From: Qipengyuania gaetbuli
GTDB lineage: Bacteria > Pseudomonadota > Alphaproteobacteria > Sphingomonadales > Sphingomonadaceae
Length of the DNA: 64,000 nucleotides
Reading direction: 5' to 3'
Assembly: GCF_020524765.1 (NCBI RefSeq)
Contig: NZ_JAIVLR010000003.1
Location: 81,293 to 145,292, forward strand
The position numbers and the translations under genes are program-made. Below are positions 34,494 to 43,517 of this stretch, one piece after another. The number at the start of each line of letters is the position of its first letter. Position 1 is the first letter of the stretch. The notes beneath the pieces were generated by a model, which had not been told where the DNA came from, did not search any database, and saw only the letters and a list, made by a program, of their open reading frames with translations.

Positions 34494-34840
34494 AACTCGA
34501 CGGTGCCCGGCTTTTGATACTGGAAGACGAACCGATCATCGCTTTCGGCCTCGAGGACATGCTGGTGGACGAAGGCGCGCATGTTTCTCTCGCCACGGCA
34601 CTCGACGAAGCACACGATCACTTGGCCGGAGGTACGTTCGATTGCGCGATCCTCGACGTGAACGTGCGCGGGCAAAAGAGCTACGATTTCGCAGAGGCGC
34701 TGAGGGGCCGTGGCATCCGCTTCATTTTCGCCACCGGCTACGGCGAAAGCGCCCATCCGGACGAATTCATGGACGTGCCGACGATCACCAAACCCTATTC
34801 GATCGAGCAGATCAGGGACACGCTGGCACGCCTCGGCTGA
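34490..34840 (+). CDS. Single-domain response regulator
   Basis: A 116-residue receiver domain with no output domain. The acidic pocket is LILEDEP, the phosphoacceptor Asp is in CAILDVNVRG near residue 55, the switch Thr/Ala is in FIFATGYG, and the conserved Lys is in ITKPYS. Such receivers relay phosphate or act as sinks for their kinase. The GTG start overlaps the kinase stop, so the two proteins are produced together and presumably form one signalling pair. Confidence 0.9.
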   Translation: MKLDGARLLILEDEPIIAFGLEDMLVDEGAHVSLATALDEAHDHLAGGTFDCAILDVNVRGQKSYDFAEALRGRGIRFIFATGYGESAHPDEFMDVPTITKPYSIEQIRDTLARLG

Positions 34841-34914
34841 CAAGAGGCAGGATCAGCCGTGGATGACGACACAAGACGGTGGATTGCCATTCCGTAAGTG
34901 CGTATGGCCGCCCC

Positions 34915-35352
<438 letters not shown>

Positions 35353-35353
35353 C

Positions 35354-36667
35354 ATGGCTACCCAGGCAAAAGATACCTCGCGCGACCCGATGGACCGTTT
35401 CTGGCACGACACGCTGGCCGAAGCCGATCCGGAAATCCACGAGGCTATCCGCAAGGAACTCAAGCGGCAGCAGGACAAGATCGAGCTGATCGCGTCCGAG
35501 AACATCGCGTCCTCCGCAGTGCTGGAAGCAACCGGTTCGGTCTTCACCAACAAGTATGCCGAAGGCTATCCGGGTAAGCGCTATTACGGCGGCTGCGACT
35601 ATGCCGATGTCGTGGAAACGCTGGCAATTGAACGGGCCAAGCAATTGTTCGGATGCGGTTTTGCCAATGTGCAGCCCAACTCAGGCAGCCAGATGAACCA
35701 GGCCGTGTTCCTCGCTCTGCTGCAGCCGGGCGATACGTTCATGGGGCTCGACCTCAATTCCGGCGGCCACCTTACGCACGGCTCGCCCGTCAACATGAGC
35801 GGGAAGTGGTTCAACCCGGTCAGCTACGGCGTTCGCAAGGACGACGAACTGATCGACATGGACGAGGTCATGGCCACGGCGAAGGAGCACAAGCCCAAGC
35901 TGATCATCGCTGGCGGCACCGCCTATTCTCGCGTCTGGGACTGGGCCGCCTTCCGCAAGGTCGCTGACGAGGTCGGCGCCTACCTCATGGTCGACATGAG
36001 CCACATCTCTGGCCTGGTGGCCGGCGGAGCCCATCCCTCGCCCTTCCCGCACGCACATGTCGTGACCACGACGACCCACAAGTCGCTGCGCGGTCCGCGC
36101 TCGGGCGTGATCCTGTGGGACGACGAGGAACTGACCAAGCCGATCAACATGGCGGTCTTCCCCGGCATGCAGGGCGGCCCGCTGATGCATGTCGTCGCGG
36201 CCAAGGCGGTTGCATTCGGCGAAGCGCTCCGCCCCGACTTCAAGGATTACGCGCACCGCGTGGTCGAAAACGCCCGCGCGCTGGCCAAGAGCATCGAGGC
36301 GAATGGCCTGCGCGTCGTGTCCGGCGGCACGGACAACCATTCCATGCTGGTCGACCTCACCGCAAAGGACGTGACGGGCAAGGCGGCCGAAGCCGGGCTC
36401 GACCGGGCATGGCTGACCTGCAACAAGAACGGCATCCCCTACGACACGCGCAGCCCCTTCGTGACCAGCGGCATCCGCCTCGGCACACCGGCGGGCACGA
36501 CGCGCGGCTTCGGGCCCGCCGAATTCGAGCAGGTAGGCAAGCTCATCTGCGAAGTGGTAGAAGGCCTCTCCCGCAATGGCCCTGAAGGTGACGGCCAGGT
36601 GGAAGAGCAGGTTCGCGGCAAGGTCGCCGAACTCTGCGCCGCCTTCCCTGTCTATCCGGGCCGCTAA
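35354..36667 (+). CDS. glyA: Serine hydroxymethyltransferase
   Basis: A 437-residue PLP enzyme that interconverts serine and glycine and loads one-carbon units on tetrahydrofolate. The early [10 protein letters not shown] segment, [11 protein letters not shown], and the PLP-binding Lys in [14 protein letters not shown] near residue 240 are all present. It is followed by a small membrane protein gene and nrdR; glyA-nrdR neighbourhoods are common in proteobacteria and tie one-carbon and nucleotide supply together. Confidence 0.97.
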   Translation: MATQAKDTSRDPMDRFWHDTLAEADPEIHEAIRKELKRQQDKIELIASENIASSAVLEATGSVFTNKYAEGYPGKRYYGGCDYADVVETLAIERAKQLFGCGFANVQPNSGSQMNQAVFLALLQPGDTFMGLDLNSGGHLTHGSPVNMSGKWFNPVSYGVRKDDELIDMDEVMATAKEHKPKLIIAGGTAYSRVWDWAAFRKVADEVGAYLMVDMSHISGLVAGGAHPSPFPHAHVVTTTTHKSLRGPRSGVILWDDEELTKPINMAVFPGMQGGPLMHVVAAKAVAFGEALRPDFKDYAHRVVENARALAKSIEANGLRVVSGGTDNHSMLVDLTAKDVTGKAAEAGLDRAWLTCNKNGIPYDTRSPFVTSGIRLGTPAGTTRGFGPAEFEQVGKLICEVVEGLSRNGPEGDGQVEEQVRGKVAELCAAFPVYPGR

Positions 36668-36678
36668 GGAGACACCCG

Positions 36679-36903
36679 ATGGAAGACCGCGAACCCGGAC
36701 ACCAGGATCACGACCTCATTCCCGATGCGACGGAAGAGGTGAAGAGCATGGCCAAGCAGGGTCTCGACCATCCGTCGACCAAGCCGGTCCTCGTCGGTGC
36801 GGCCATCGGGGCGGTGGCCGGTGGGATCCTTCCCGTGGTGACTTGGCCCATCGGCCTCGTGGCCGGAGCCGGCATAGCTCTCTACAAACGACTAAGGCCC
36901 TAA
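36679..36903 (+). CDS. Small membrane protein between glyA and nrdR
   Basis: A 74-residue protein. Residues 1-35 are hydrophilic and acidic; residues 38-70 form a hydrophobic hairpin rich in Gly and Ala (VLVGAAIGAVAGGILPVVTW, then PIGLVAGAGIALYKRL). It begins 11 bp after glyA and its stop directly abuts the nrdR ATG, so it is clearly part of the operon. Small glycine-zipper membrane proteins of this kind are common but not characterised. Confidence 0.75.
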   Translation: MEDREPGHQDHDLIPDATEEVKSMAKQGLDHPSTKPVLVGAAIGAVAGGILPVVTWPIGLVAGAGIALYKRLRP

Positions 36904-37374
36904 ATGCGCTGTCCTTTTTGTGCCAATGACGACAGCCAAGTAAAGGATAGTCGTCCGACCGAGGATTCAACCTCGATCCGCCGCCGCCGCCAGTGCTCGA
37001 GCTGCGGCGCGCGCTTCACGACGTTCGAACGCGTCCAGCTGCGCGAAGTCACGGTGGTGAAATCCGGCGACCGGCGCGAAGCCTTCGACCGCAGCAAGCT
37101 GGAACAGTCCATCTCCCTAGCCTGCCGCAAACGCGATGTTTCGGCGGACCGTATCGACCGGCTCGTGTCGGGCATCCAGCGCCAGGTCGAAACCGCTGGC
37201 GAAGCCGAGGTAGCATCGCAGCGCATCGGCGAAATGGTGATGGACGGCCTGCGCCAGCTCGACAGCGTCGCCTATATACGGTTCGCCTCGGTCTATCGCG
37301 ATTTCAGCGAAGCCCGCGATTTCGAGGAGTTCGCCAGTACCGTGCAGGAAGCCGCCGCCAATGAGCGAAGCTGA
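36904..37374 (+). CDS. nrdR: Transcriptional repressor NrdR
   Basis: A 156-residue ATP-cone repressor that senses ATP and dATP and controls ribonucleotide reductase genes. The N-terminal zinc ribbon is complete, with [13 protein letters not shown] and [17 protein letters not shown] giving the four Cys ligands. The ATP-cone follows with [16 protein letters not shown] and a late [11 protein letters not shown]. Its stop overlaps the next gene by 14 bp. Confidence 0.96.
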   Translation: MRCPFCANDDSQVKDSRPTEDSTSIRRRRQCSSCGARFTTFERVQLREVTVVKSGDRREAFDRSKLEQSISLACRKRDVSADRIDRLVSGIQRQVETAGEAEVASQRIGEMVMDGLRQLDSVAYIRFASVYRDFSEARDFEEFASTVQEAAANERS

Positions 37375-38092
37375 CCAGCGCAAACCGGTAATCGTCCTCG
37401 TCCGGCCCCAACTGGGCGAGAATATCGGCAAGGCGGTCCGCGCCATGCTCAATTTCGGGCTGGTGGAACTGCGCCTCGTGGAACCGCGCGACGGCTGGCC
37501 CAACCCCTCGGCAGGCCCGGCCGCAGCAGGCGCCGACGTGGTGCTCGACAAGGCGGAAGTGTTCGCTTCGACAGCCGAAGCCGTGGCCGATTGCGCGCAC
37601 GTCTATGCGACGACCGTTCGCAAGCGCGGCGTGACCAAGCCCGTCTACACGCCCGAAGAGGCCGCCCGCGAAATGGCCGGAGCGGTGGGGCGCAGCGCGA
37701 TCCTGTTCGGCCCTGAACGGTCAGGCCTCGAAACCGAGGACGTGGCCCTTGCCCGCGCCATCCTGACTGTCCCGATCAATCCCGACTTCGGCTCGCTCAA
37801 CCTCGCGCAGGCCGTGATCCTGTGCGCCTACGAGTGGTCGAAACACGAAAGCCTCGTGCAGCCGACGCAGGAAGACCTCCTGCCCCCTGCGCCGCAGGAC
37901 GAACTCGAAGGACTGATCGGCCATCTCGAAGGTATGCTGGAGCCCAAGGGCTACTTTCTTCCCGCCACACGCGCCGACGCCACGCGGCGCACGCTTCGCG
38001 GCGTACTTACCAAGCCGGGCTGGAACCATCTCGAGGTGCGGACCCTGCGCGGCGTTTTGTCGAGCCTGGAACGTCGTTCAAAGAAAGACTGA
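37361..38092 (+). CDS. trmJ: TrmJ-like tRNA 2'-O-methyltransferase (SPOUT family)
   Basis: A 243-residue SPOUT RNA methyltransferase. The conserved start [24 protein letters not shown], then [12 protein letters not shown] and the knot-forming [15 protein letters not shown] are typical of TrmJ, which methylates position 32 in tRNA anticodon loops. The C-terminal helical tail ([17 protein letters not shown]) also matches. It overlaps nrdR by 14 bp, so the genes are coupled. The symbol is by similarity; other SpoU-type specificities cannot be excluded. Confidence 0.88.
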   Translation: MSEADQRKPVIVLVRPQLGENIGKAVRAMLNFGLVELRLVEPRDGWPNPSAGPAAAGADVVLDKAEVFASTAEAVADCAHVYATTVRKRGVTKPVYTPEEAAREMAGAVGRSAILFGPERSGLETEDVALARAILTVPINPDFGSLNLAQAVILCAYEWSKHESLVQPTQEDLLPPAPQDELEGLIGHLEGMLEPKGYFLPATRADATRRTLRGVLTKPGWNHLEVRTLRGVLSSLERRSKKD

Positions 38093-38159
38093 TCGTTTTC
38101 GGGAAAATGGGCGCCATCGCTGACACCGCTCGAATCCCCTGTATTTTAAGGACTTCCCC

Positions 38160-38420
38160 ATGCGTATCGCCCTGACTGCACTTTCCGTCCTCGCGCTTTC
38201 GGCTCCGCTGGCCGCGCAGGATCACTCGCACCACGGCGACCACGCGACGACCGAAGCCAAGCAGGAAGCTGCAAAGGCCGAGAAGAAGAAGCAGAAGAAG
38301 ATCTGCAAGAACGTCGGCAACATGGGCACGCGCTTCTCGGAAAAGGTCTGCCTGACCGAAGCCGAATGGGAAGCCGAACGCCGCGCGACGCAGGACGGCA
38401 TCCGCGACGCCAAGCGCTGA
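38160..38420 (+). CDS. Small secreted protein with a conserved cysteine pair
   Basis: An 86-residue exported protein. The signal peptide (MRIALTALSVLALSAPLAAQ) ends near A-A-Q. A His-rich start (DHSHHGDH) and a lysine/alanine-rich spacer follow, then ICKNVGNMGTRFSEKVCLTEAEWE with two cysteines 16 apart. Small sphingomonad proteins with this C-x-n-G-x-R-x-n-V-C-x-T-x-x-E-W pattern are frequent, but I know of no function. The His-rich segment could bind metal. It has its own AAGGA ribosome site about 68 bp after trmJ. Confidence 0.72.
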   Translation: MRIALTALSVLALSAPLAAQDHSHHGDHATTEAKQEAAKAEKKKQKKICKNVGNMGTRFSEKVCLTEAEWEAERRATQDGIRDAKR

Positions 38421-38436
38421 GGAGGCGGCCTGCGCC

Positions 38437-38760
38437 TCAGCTGCGCAGGCGGTCCCACTCCTCGAGTTCGTAGGCGATCGAGGTTTCGACCAGCTCTTCC
38501 CAGATCTGCGCGATCTTTCCGGCGGGAAGGTCGCGCTTTTCCGCATCGAGACGGGCATTGGCGATCACTTCCGCCTTGCGCGCCTCGTCCCGCACGACAT
38601 TGCGGTCCTGCTTGATGCGCGCAGCTGCACGCATGTAGCCGAACCGCCGGTCGAGCAGGGCCATCAGTTCGCGGTCCGTGCTGTCCACTCCTGCGCGCAC
38701 TTCGCGCATGTCGGTGCAGTCTTCGGGCAGCGTGATTTCAACGGGCTTGGTCGTGTCCAT
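38437..38760 (-). CDS. Chorismate mutase (AroQ class)
   Basis: A 107-residue all-helical AroQ domain. The active-site helices are visible: [34 protein letters not shown] and [15 protein letters not shown], holding the Arg, Lys and Asp residues that bind chorismate. It feeds phenylalanine and tyrosine synthesis. The start MDTTKP at 38760 is chosen because the 21 codons upstream are not mutase-like. It lies divergently from trpB, which uses the same precursor. Confidence 0.87.
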   Translation of the reverse strand: MDTTKPVEITLPEDCTDMREVRAGVDSTDRELMALLDRRFGYMRAAARIKQDRNVVRDEARKAEVIANARLDAEKRDLPAGKIAQIWEELVETSIAYELEEWDRLRS

Positions 38761-38851
38761 GGGGGCGGCGCATGGCGAAGCCAGACGCGCTTGTCGAGGG
38801 CAAACCAAACCCTCTCTCGACATAGCCCTTTTGCATCGTCATGGAGACCGC

Positions 38852-40066
38852 ATGGTTAGCCAGGCAAATACCTTTCGCAACATGCCGGACGAGCGCGGCC
38901 ATTTCGGCGATTACGGTGGCCGTTATGTCGCCGAAACGCTGATGCCGCTCGTCCTCGATCTCGAACGCGAATACCGGGCGGCGCAGGCCGATCCGGAATT
39001 CCAGCGCCAATTCGACGATCTGCTCGAACATTACGTGGGCCGCCCCTCCCCGCTCTATTTCGCAGAGCGGCTGACAGAGGCGCTCGGCGGCGCGCAGGTC
39101 TGGTTCAAGCGAGACGAGCTGAACCACACGGGCGCGCACAAGATCAACAATTGCATCGGGCAGATCCTGCTCGCGATCCGCATGGGCAAGACGCGCATCA
39201 TCGCGGAAACCGGCGCCGGCCAGCACGGCGTGGCAACCGCCACGGTTTGCGCGCGCTTCGGCCTGCCCTGCGTGGTCTACATGGGCGCAGAAGACGTGCG
39301 GCGGCAGTCGCCCAACGTCTTCCGCATGAAGCTGCTCGGCGCAGAAGTCGTGCCCGTCACCAGTGGCCGGGGCACGCTGAAGGATGCGATGAACGAAGGG
39401 CTGCGCGACTGGGTCGCGAACGTCCACGACACTTTCTACATCATCGGCACCGCAGCCGGCCCGCACCCCTATCCCGAGCTTGTCCGCGACTTCCAGAGCG
39501 TGATCGGCAAGGAAGCGCGCGCGCAGATGCTGGACCGCATCGGCCGCCTTCCCGACCTGCTGGTGGCAGCGATCGGCGGCGGGTCCAACGCGCTCGGCCT
39601 GTTCCACCCCTTCCTCGACGATCCGGACGTGAAGATGCTGGGCGTGGAAGCGGCAGGTTACGGCCTCGACGGCGACCAGCACGCGGCCAGCCTCCTCGGC
39701 GGCTTTCCCGGCGTGCTTCACGGCAACAAGACCTATCTGCTGCAGGACGACGACGGCCAAATCACTGAGGGCCACTCGATCAGCGCAGGCCTCGATTATC
39801 CGGGCATCGGGCCGGAACACGCCTGGCTCAAGGACATGGGCCGCGTGGAATACACCGCCATCACCGATGAAGAGGCGCTCGACGCGTTCCAGCTGCTCTG
39901 CCGCACGGAAGGCATCATTCCGGCGCTCGAACCTAGCCACGCCATCGCGGCGGTCGCCAAGCGCGCCAAGGAAATGCCGAAGGACAGCGTGATCCTCGCC
40001 AATTTGTGCGGACGCGGAGACAAGGACATCTTCACCGTCGCCGAGAGGCTTGGAGTGGAAATGTGA
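38852..40066 (+). CDS. trpB: Tryptophan synthase beta subunit
   Basis: A 404-residue PLP enzyme that condenses indole with serine. [14 protein letters not shown] opens the domain, the PLP Lys is in [12 protein letters not shown] near residue 95, and the phosphate-binding glycine loop is [22 protein letters not shown] is the usual end. ATG 38852 follows a GGAGA site. It should pair directly with trpA but is separated from it by an inserted membrane-protein gene. Confidence 0.97.
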   Translation: MVSQANTFRNMPDERGHFGDYGGRYVAETLMPLVLDLEREYRAAQADPEFQRQFDDLLEHYVGRPSPLYFAERLTEALGGAQVWFKRDELNHTGAHKINNCIGQILLAIRMGKTRIIAETGAGQHGVATATVCARFGLPCVVYMGAEDVRRQSPNVFRMKLLGAEVVPVTSGRGTLKDAMNEGLRDWVANVHDTFYIIGTAAGPHPYPELVRDFQSVIGKEARAQMLDRIGRLPDLLVAAIGGGSNALGLFHPFLDDPDVKMLGVEAAGYGLDGDQHAASLLGGFPGVLHGNKTYLLQDDDGQITEGHSISAGLDYPGIGPEHAWLKDMGRVEYTAITDEEALDAFQLLCRTEGIIPALEPSHAIAAVAKRAKEMPKDSVILANLCGRGDKDIFTVAERLGVEM

Positions 40067-40082
40067 TTGGACAGCTTCGGAA

Positions 40083-40592
40083 ATGAATCCTTGGGGAAGA
40101 CGGGCTTCCGAGACAGCACTAATTCTGCTGGTGGCCTATGGCGTCTTCGTGCTGATCCACGATGTTGCGACTCCTCCATTGGGTGGTCTCAGTGATCAGG
40201 AATTAGCTCAAATCGAGGATAGCAATTTCTGGAGTAATCTTATCGCCATAGCGCTCTTCAGCGCACCCGCTGTTTTCTGGCATATCACAGATTTTTGGCC
40301 TCACTCGCGTGCGCGACCCATGATTGTGTCTATCGTTCTTTCTTACAGAACGTTTGTTGGTGTTCTGATCCTCGGTCTAGTCGGTACCGCAGTCGTATTC
40401 TCCGGCTGGACTGAAAATTTCTACTGCCGCGATGCTGGGCCAAGCGCTGACGGGAAGTATTTCACTCTTTGCCATCCGCCACTTGCCTATGGGATTGAAT
40501 TGCTCACCTTCTTGCCGATCCTCACGCTTGTCGGACTGGCAGTGGTTAAGGCTATTGTCGCAGTTTTCGATAAATTCATGAGTAAAAAATGA
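40083..40592 (+). CDS. Foreign-looking membrane protein inserted between trpB and trpA
   Basis: A 169-residue protein with four hydrophobic segments at about residues 11-30, 55-75, 80-110 and 140-165. A periplasmic loop between the third and fourth holds two Cys (FYCRDAGP and FTLCHPP). No known family was recognised. Base composition is visibly lower in GC than the flanking trp genes, with rare codons such as TTA, ATA and AGT, and it ends AGTAAAAAATGA, which suggests acquisition from elsewhere. It starts 16 bp after trpB and overlaps the trpA start (ATGA), so transcription of trpA is not interrupted. Confidence 0.75.
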   Translation: MNPWGRRASETALILLVAYGVFVLIHDVATPPLGGLSDQELAQIEDSNFWSNLIAIALFSAPAVFWHITDFWPHSRARPMIVSIVLSYRTFVGVLILGLVGTAVVFSGWTENFYCRDAGPSADGKYFTLCHPPLAYGIELLTFLPILTLVGLAVVKAIVAVFDKFMSKK

Positions 40593-41380
40593 CCCGCCTC
40601 TCCAACGCCTTCAACAAGCCCAACCCCGCCCTCGTCTGCTTCATCACTGCAGGCGATGGCGATACAGCGGCCAATCTCGACGCGCTGGTCGAGGGCGGCG
40701 CGGACGTAATCGAGCTCGGCATGCCATTCACCGATCCGATGGCGGACGGGCCGGCCATCCAGGCGGCGAACATCCGCTCGCTCAACGCGGGGACGACCAC
40801 GGCCGACGTGCTGCGGATCGCGCGCAAGTTCCGCGACCGGCACCCCGAGGTTCCGCTCGTGCTCATGGGCTATGCCAACCCGATGATCCGGCGCGGTTCG
40901 GACTGGTTCGCCAAGGCGGCCAAGGATGCGGGTATCGACGGCGTGATCTGTGTCGACATCCCGCCCGAAGAAGACGATGCGCTGGGACCGTTCCTTCGCG
41001 ATGCGGGCATCTCCCCCATCCGCCTCGCCACGCCGACCACCGATGCGAAGCGCCTGCCTCAGGTCCTCGAAGGGTCGTCGGGCTTCCTTTACTACGTGGC
41101 CGTGGCCGGCATCACCGGCATGCAGCAAGCAGCAATCGAATCGATCGAAGCCAATGTGAGCCGCATCAAGCGATCCACCGACATCCCCGTGGCTGTCGGT
41201 TTCGGCGTCCGCACACCCGAACAGGCGGGTGACATCGCGCGTGTGGCAGACGGTGTGGTCGTGGGTTCCGCTTTGGTCGAACTCGTCGCGGAACACGAGG
41301 CGCAGGCACCGGCAAAGCTGCGCGAACTCACCGCAGGGCTTGCCAAGGCGGTCCATTCGGCGGCAAGGGCCAGCGCATGA
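40589..41380 (+). CDS. trpA: Tryptophan synthase alpha subunit
   Basis: A 263-residue TIM barrel that releases indole from indole-3-glycerol phosphate. The catalytic Glu is in [19 protein letters not shown] near residue 48 and the catalytic Asp in [38 protein letters not shown] is the phosphate-binding end. Its ATG overlaps the stop of the inserted membrane-protein gene, and its stop overlaps accD (ATGA). Confidence 0.97.
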   Translation: MTRLSNAFNKPNPALVCFITAGDGDTAANLDALVEGGADVIELGMPFTDPMADGPAIQAANIRSLNAGTTTADVLRIARKFRDRHPEVPLVLMGYANPMIRRGSDWFAKAAKDAGIDGVICVDIPPEEDDALGPFLRDAGISPIRLATPTTDAKRLPQVLEGSSGFLYYVAVAGITGMQQAAIESIEANVSRIKRSTDIPVAVGFGVRTPEQAGDIARVADGVVVGSALVELVAEHEAQAPAKLRELTAGLAKAVHSAARASA

Positions 41381-42228
41381 ACTGGTTCACCCGCGTCCGC
41401 AATTCGCTCACCTCGCTGTCTAAGCGCAGCACCGACAAGGATCTCTGGGTCAAATGCCCGAGCTGCCAGCAGATGGTGTTCGCTCAGGAATACCAGGAAA
41501 ACGCCTTCGTCTGCCCCCGCTGCGACCACCACGGCCGCATCGGCGCTGACGAGCGGCTGGCACAGATCCTCGACGAAGGATTCGAGGTGCTTCCGATCCC
41601 CGACGTGAAGGAAGACCCGCTCAAGTTCCGCGATACGTCGAAGTATACAGACCGCCTCAAGAAGGCCCGCGCGAAGAGCCCGCACAAGGATGCCTTCCTT
41701 GTCGGTTCGGGCGCGATCGAGGGCAAGCCCGCGGTCGTCGGCGTGCAGGACTTCGGCTTCATGGGCGGATCGATGGGCATGGCCGTCGGCACTGCCTTCT
41801 GCCAGGGCGCCGAACGCGCGCTGACCCGTCATTGCCCCTACATCGTGGTGACCGCCGCAGGCGGTGCGCGCATGCAGGAAGGCATTCTCAGCCTGATGCA
41901 GATGCCCAAGGCGACCGTGATGACCCGCCGCCTCAAGGAAGCGGGCCTGCCCTATATCGTCGTGCTGACCGACCCGACCACGGGCGGTGTGACGGCAAGC
42001 TACGCCATGCTCGGCGACGTGCACCTGGCGGAACCGGGCGCGCTGATCGGCTTTGCGGGCCAACGCGTGATCCAGGACACCATCCGCGAGCAATTGCCCG
42101 ACGGTTTCCAGCGCGCCGAGTACCTGCACAAGCACGGCATGGTCGACATGGTGGTTCACCGCCACGACCTGCGCGATACGCTGGCGACGCTGATCGACTA
42201 CCTCGCCCCTTCGGCTGAGGCAGCCTGA
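41377..42228 (+). CDS. accD: Acetyl-CoA carboxylase carboxyltransferase subunit beta
   Basis: A 283-residue carboxyltransferase subunit that passes carboxyl from biotin to acetyl-CoA for fatty-acid synthesis. The N-terminal zinc finger is C-P-S-C...C-P-R-C at about residues 28-50. The crotonase-like core has [24 protein letters not shown] and [16 protein letters not shown]. trpA-accD-folC is a conserved arrangement in many proteobacteria. Confidence 0.96.
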   Translation: MNWFTRVRNSLTSLSKRSTDKDLWVKCPSCQQMVFAQEYQENAFVCPRCDHHGRIGADERLAQILDEGFEVLPIPDVKEDPLKFRDTSKYTDRLKKARAKSPHKDAFLVGSGAIEGKPAVVGVQDFGFMGGSMGMAVGTAFCQGAERALTRHCPYIVVTAAGGARMQEGILSLMQMPKATVMTRRLKEAGLPYIVVLTDPTTGGVTASYAMLGDVHLAEPGALIGFAGQRVIQDTIREQLPDGFQRAEYLHKHGMVDMVVHRHDLRDTLATLIDYLAPSAEAA

Positions 42229-42236
42229 CCCCTTCG

Positions 42237-43517
42237 ATGCGGGATTTCGCCCGCTCCGAAAGCCCGGCGGTGCAGGCCCAGCTCGACCGGCTGGGGCGGT
42301 TGAGCGTGCCCGACGGGCGCCTCGGCCTCGACACGATCCGCGCGCTGCTGGACCGCCTCGGCAATCCGCACCGCCGGTTGCCGCCGGTTTTCCACGTCGC
42401 CGGGACCAACGGCAAGGGTTCGACCTGCGCCTTCCTGCGCGCCATGCTGGAAGCGGAGGGCTATAAGGTCCACGTCACCACCAGCCCGCATCTGGTGCGC
42501 TACAACGAGCGCATCCGCGTGGCGGGCGAACTGATCTCCGACGAGCGGCTCGCGGATCTACTGGCCGAGGTGCTGGATGCGGGCGAAGACCTCAGCCCCA
42601 GCTTTTTCGAAGTCACCATCGCCGCAGCCTTCCTGGAATTCGCGCGGGTTCCGGCGGATGCCTGCGTGGTCGAAGTCGGCCTAGGCGGACGCTTCGATGC
42701 GACCAATGTGCTCGAACCGGAGGTGCTCGCCGCTTGCGGCATCGCAGCGCTGGGCATCGACCACGAACGCTTCCTGCTCGCACCGGAGGACGGCGTTCCG
42801 ACCGTGCCTATCGCGCGTATCGCCTTCGAGAAGGCCGGGATTGCCAAACCTGGCGTTCCGCTGGTCACGCTGGATGACAGTCACGTCGCGGCAGCCGAGC
42901 AGGCAATCAGGGATGTGGCAGAAGGCGTCGGAGCCCCGCTCCACATGGTCCGTTCCTTCGGCAATGGCAGCATTGGCAGTGATGCATCCGGCTATCCCGA
43001 ACCCGGCCTTGGCGGCGCGCATCAGGAACGGAACGCAGCCCTCGCCAATGGCATGTTGCGCGCGCAAACGAGGCTGGCGATCGGCGAAGAGGCGATCAGA
43101 ACCGGCATCGAGACGGCCAGATGGCCCGCACGGATGCAGCGCCTGGGTACAGGCCCGCTGACCGCGCTTGTAGCGGGTCGAAAGGTCTGGCTGGATGGAG
43201 GCCACAACCCCAGCGCCGGACTTGCTATTGCGGATGCCTTCTCCGGCCCGCTCCATCTCGTTTTGGGTATGCTGGACAACAAGGACCCGCGCTCGCTGCT
43301 AGATGCCCTGGGCGACCGGATCCGCTCGCTTGCGGTGGTCCCGATCCCGGGGCACGCGGCGCACGGGGTGGAGGCCTTCGGCAATGATGCGAAGAGGGCC
43401 GACGATGTGGTGGAGGCGCTCTCCGCCCTGCCGGCAGACGGCCATCCCGTGCTCATTGCAGGCTCGCTCTACCTCGCTGGCGAGGTCCTGCGCCTCAATG
43501 ACGAATTGCCCGACTGA
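42237..43517 (+). CDS. folC: Folylpolyglutamate/dihydrofolate synthase
   Basis: A 426-residue Mur-ligase-family enzyme that adds glutamate to folates. The P loop is VAGTNGKGSTCAFL near residue 54, followed by YKVHVTTSPHLVRYNERI and the metal region CVVEVGLGGRFDATNV. WLDGGHNPSAGLAIA marks the C-terminal domain. It starts 8 bp after accD. Its stop abuts the stop of the opposing AmpG-like gene. Confidence 0.95.
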   Translation: MRDFARSESPAVQAQLDRLGRLSVPDGRLGLDTIRALLDRLGNPHRRLPPVFHVAGTNGKGSTCAFLRAMLEAEGYKVHVTTSPHLVRYNERIRVAGELISDERLADLLAEVLDAGEDLSPSFFEVTIAAAFLEFARVPADACVVEVGLGGRFDATNVLEPEVLAACGIAALGIDHERFLLAPEDGVPTVPIARIAFEKAGIAKPGVPLVTLDDSHVAAAEQAIRDVAEGVGAPLHMVRSFGNGSIGSDASGYPEPGLGGAHQERNAALANGMLRAQTRLAIGEEAIRTGIETARWPARMQRLGTGPLTALVAGRKVWLDGGHNPSAGLAIADAFSGPLHLVLGMLDNKDPRSLLDALGDRIRSLAVVPIPGHAAHGVEAFGNDAKRADDVVEALSALPADGHPVLIAGSLYLAGEVLRLNDELPD

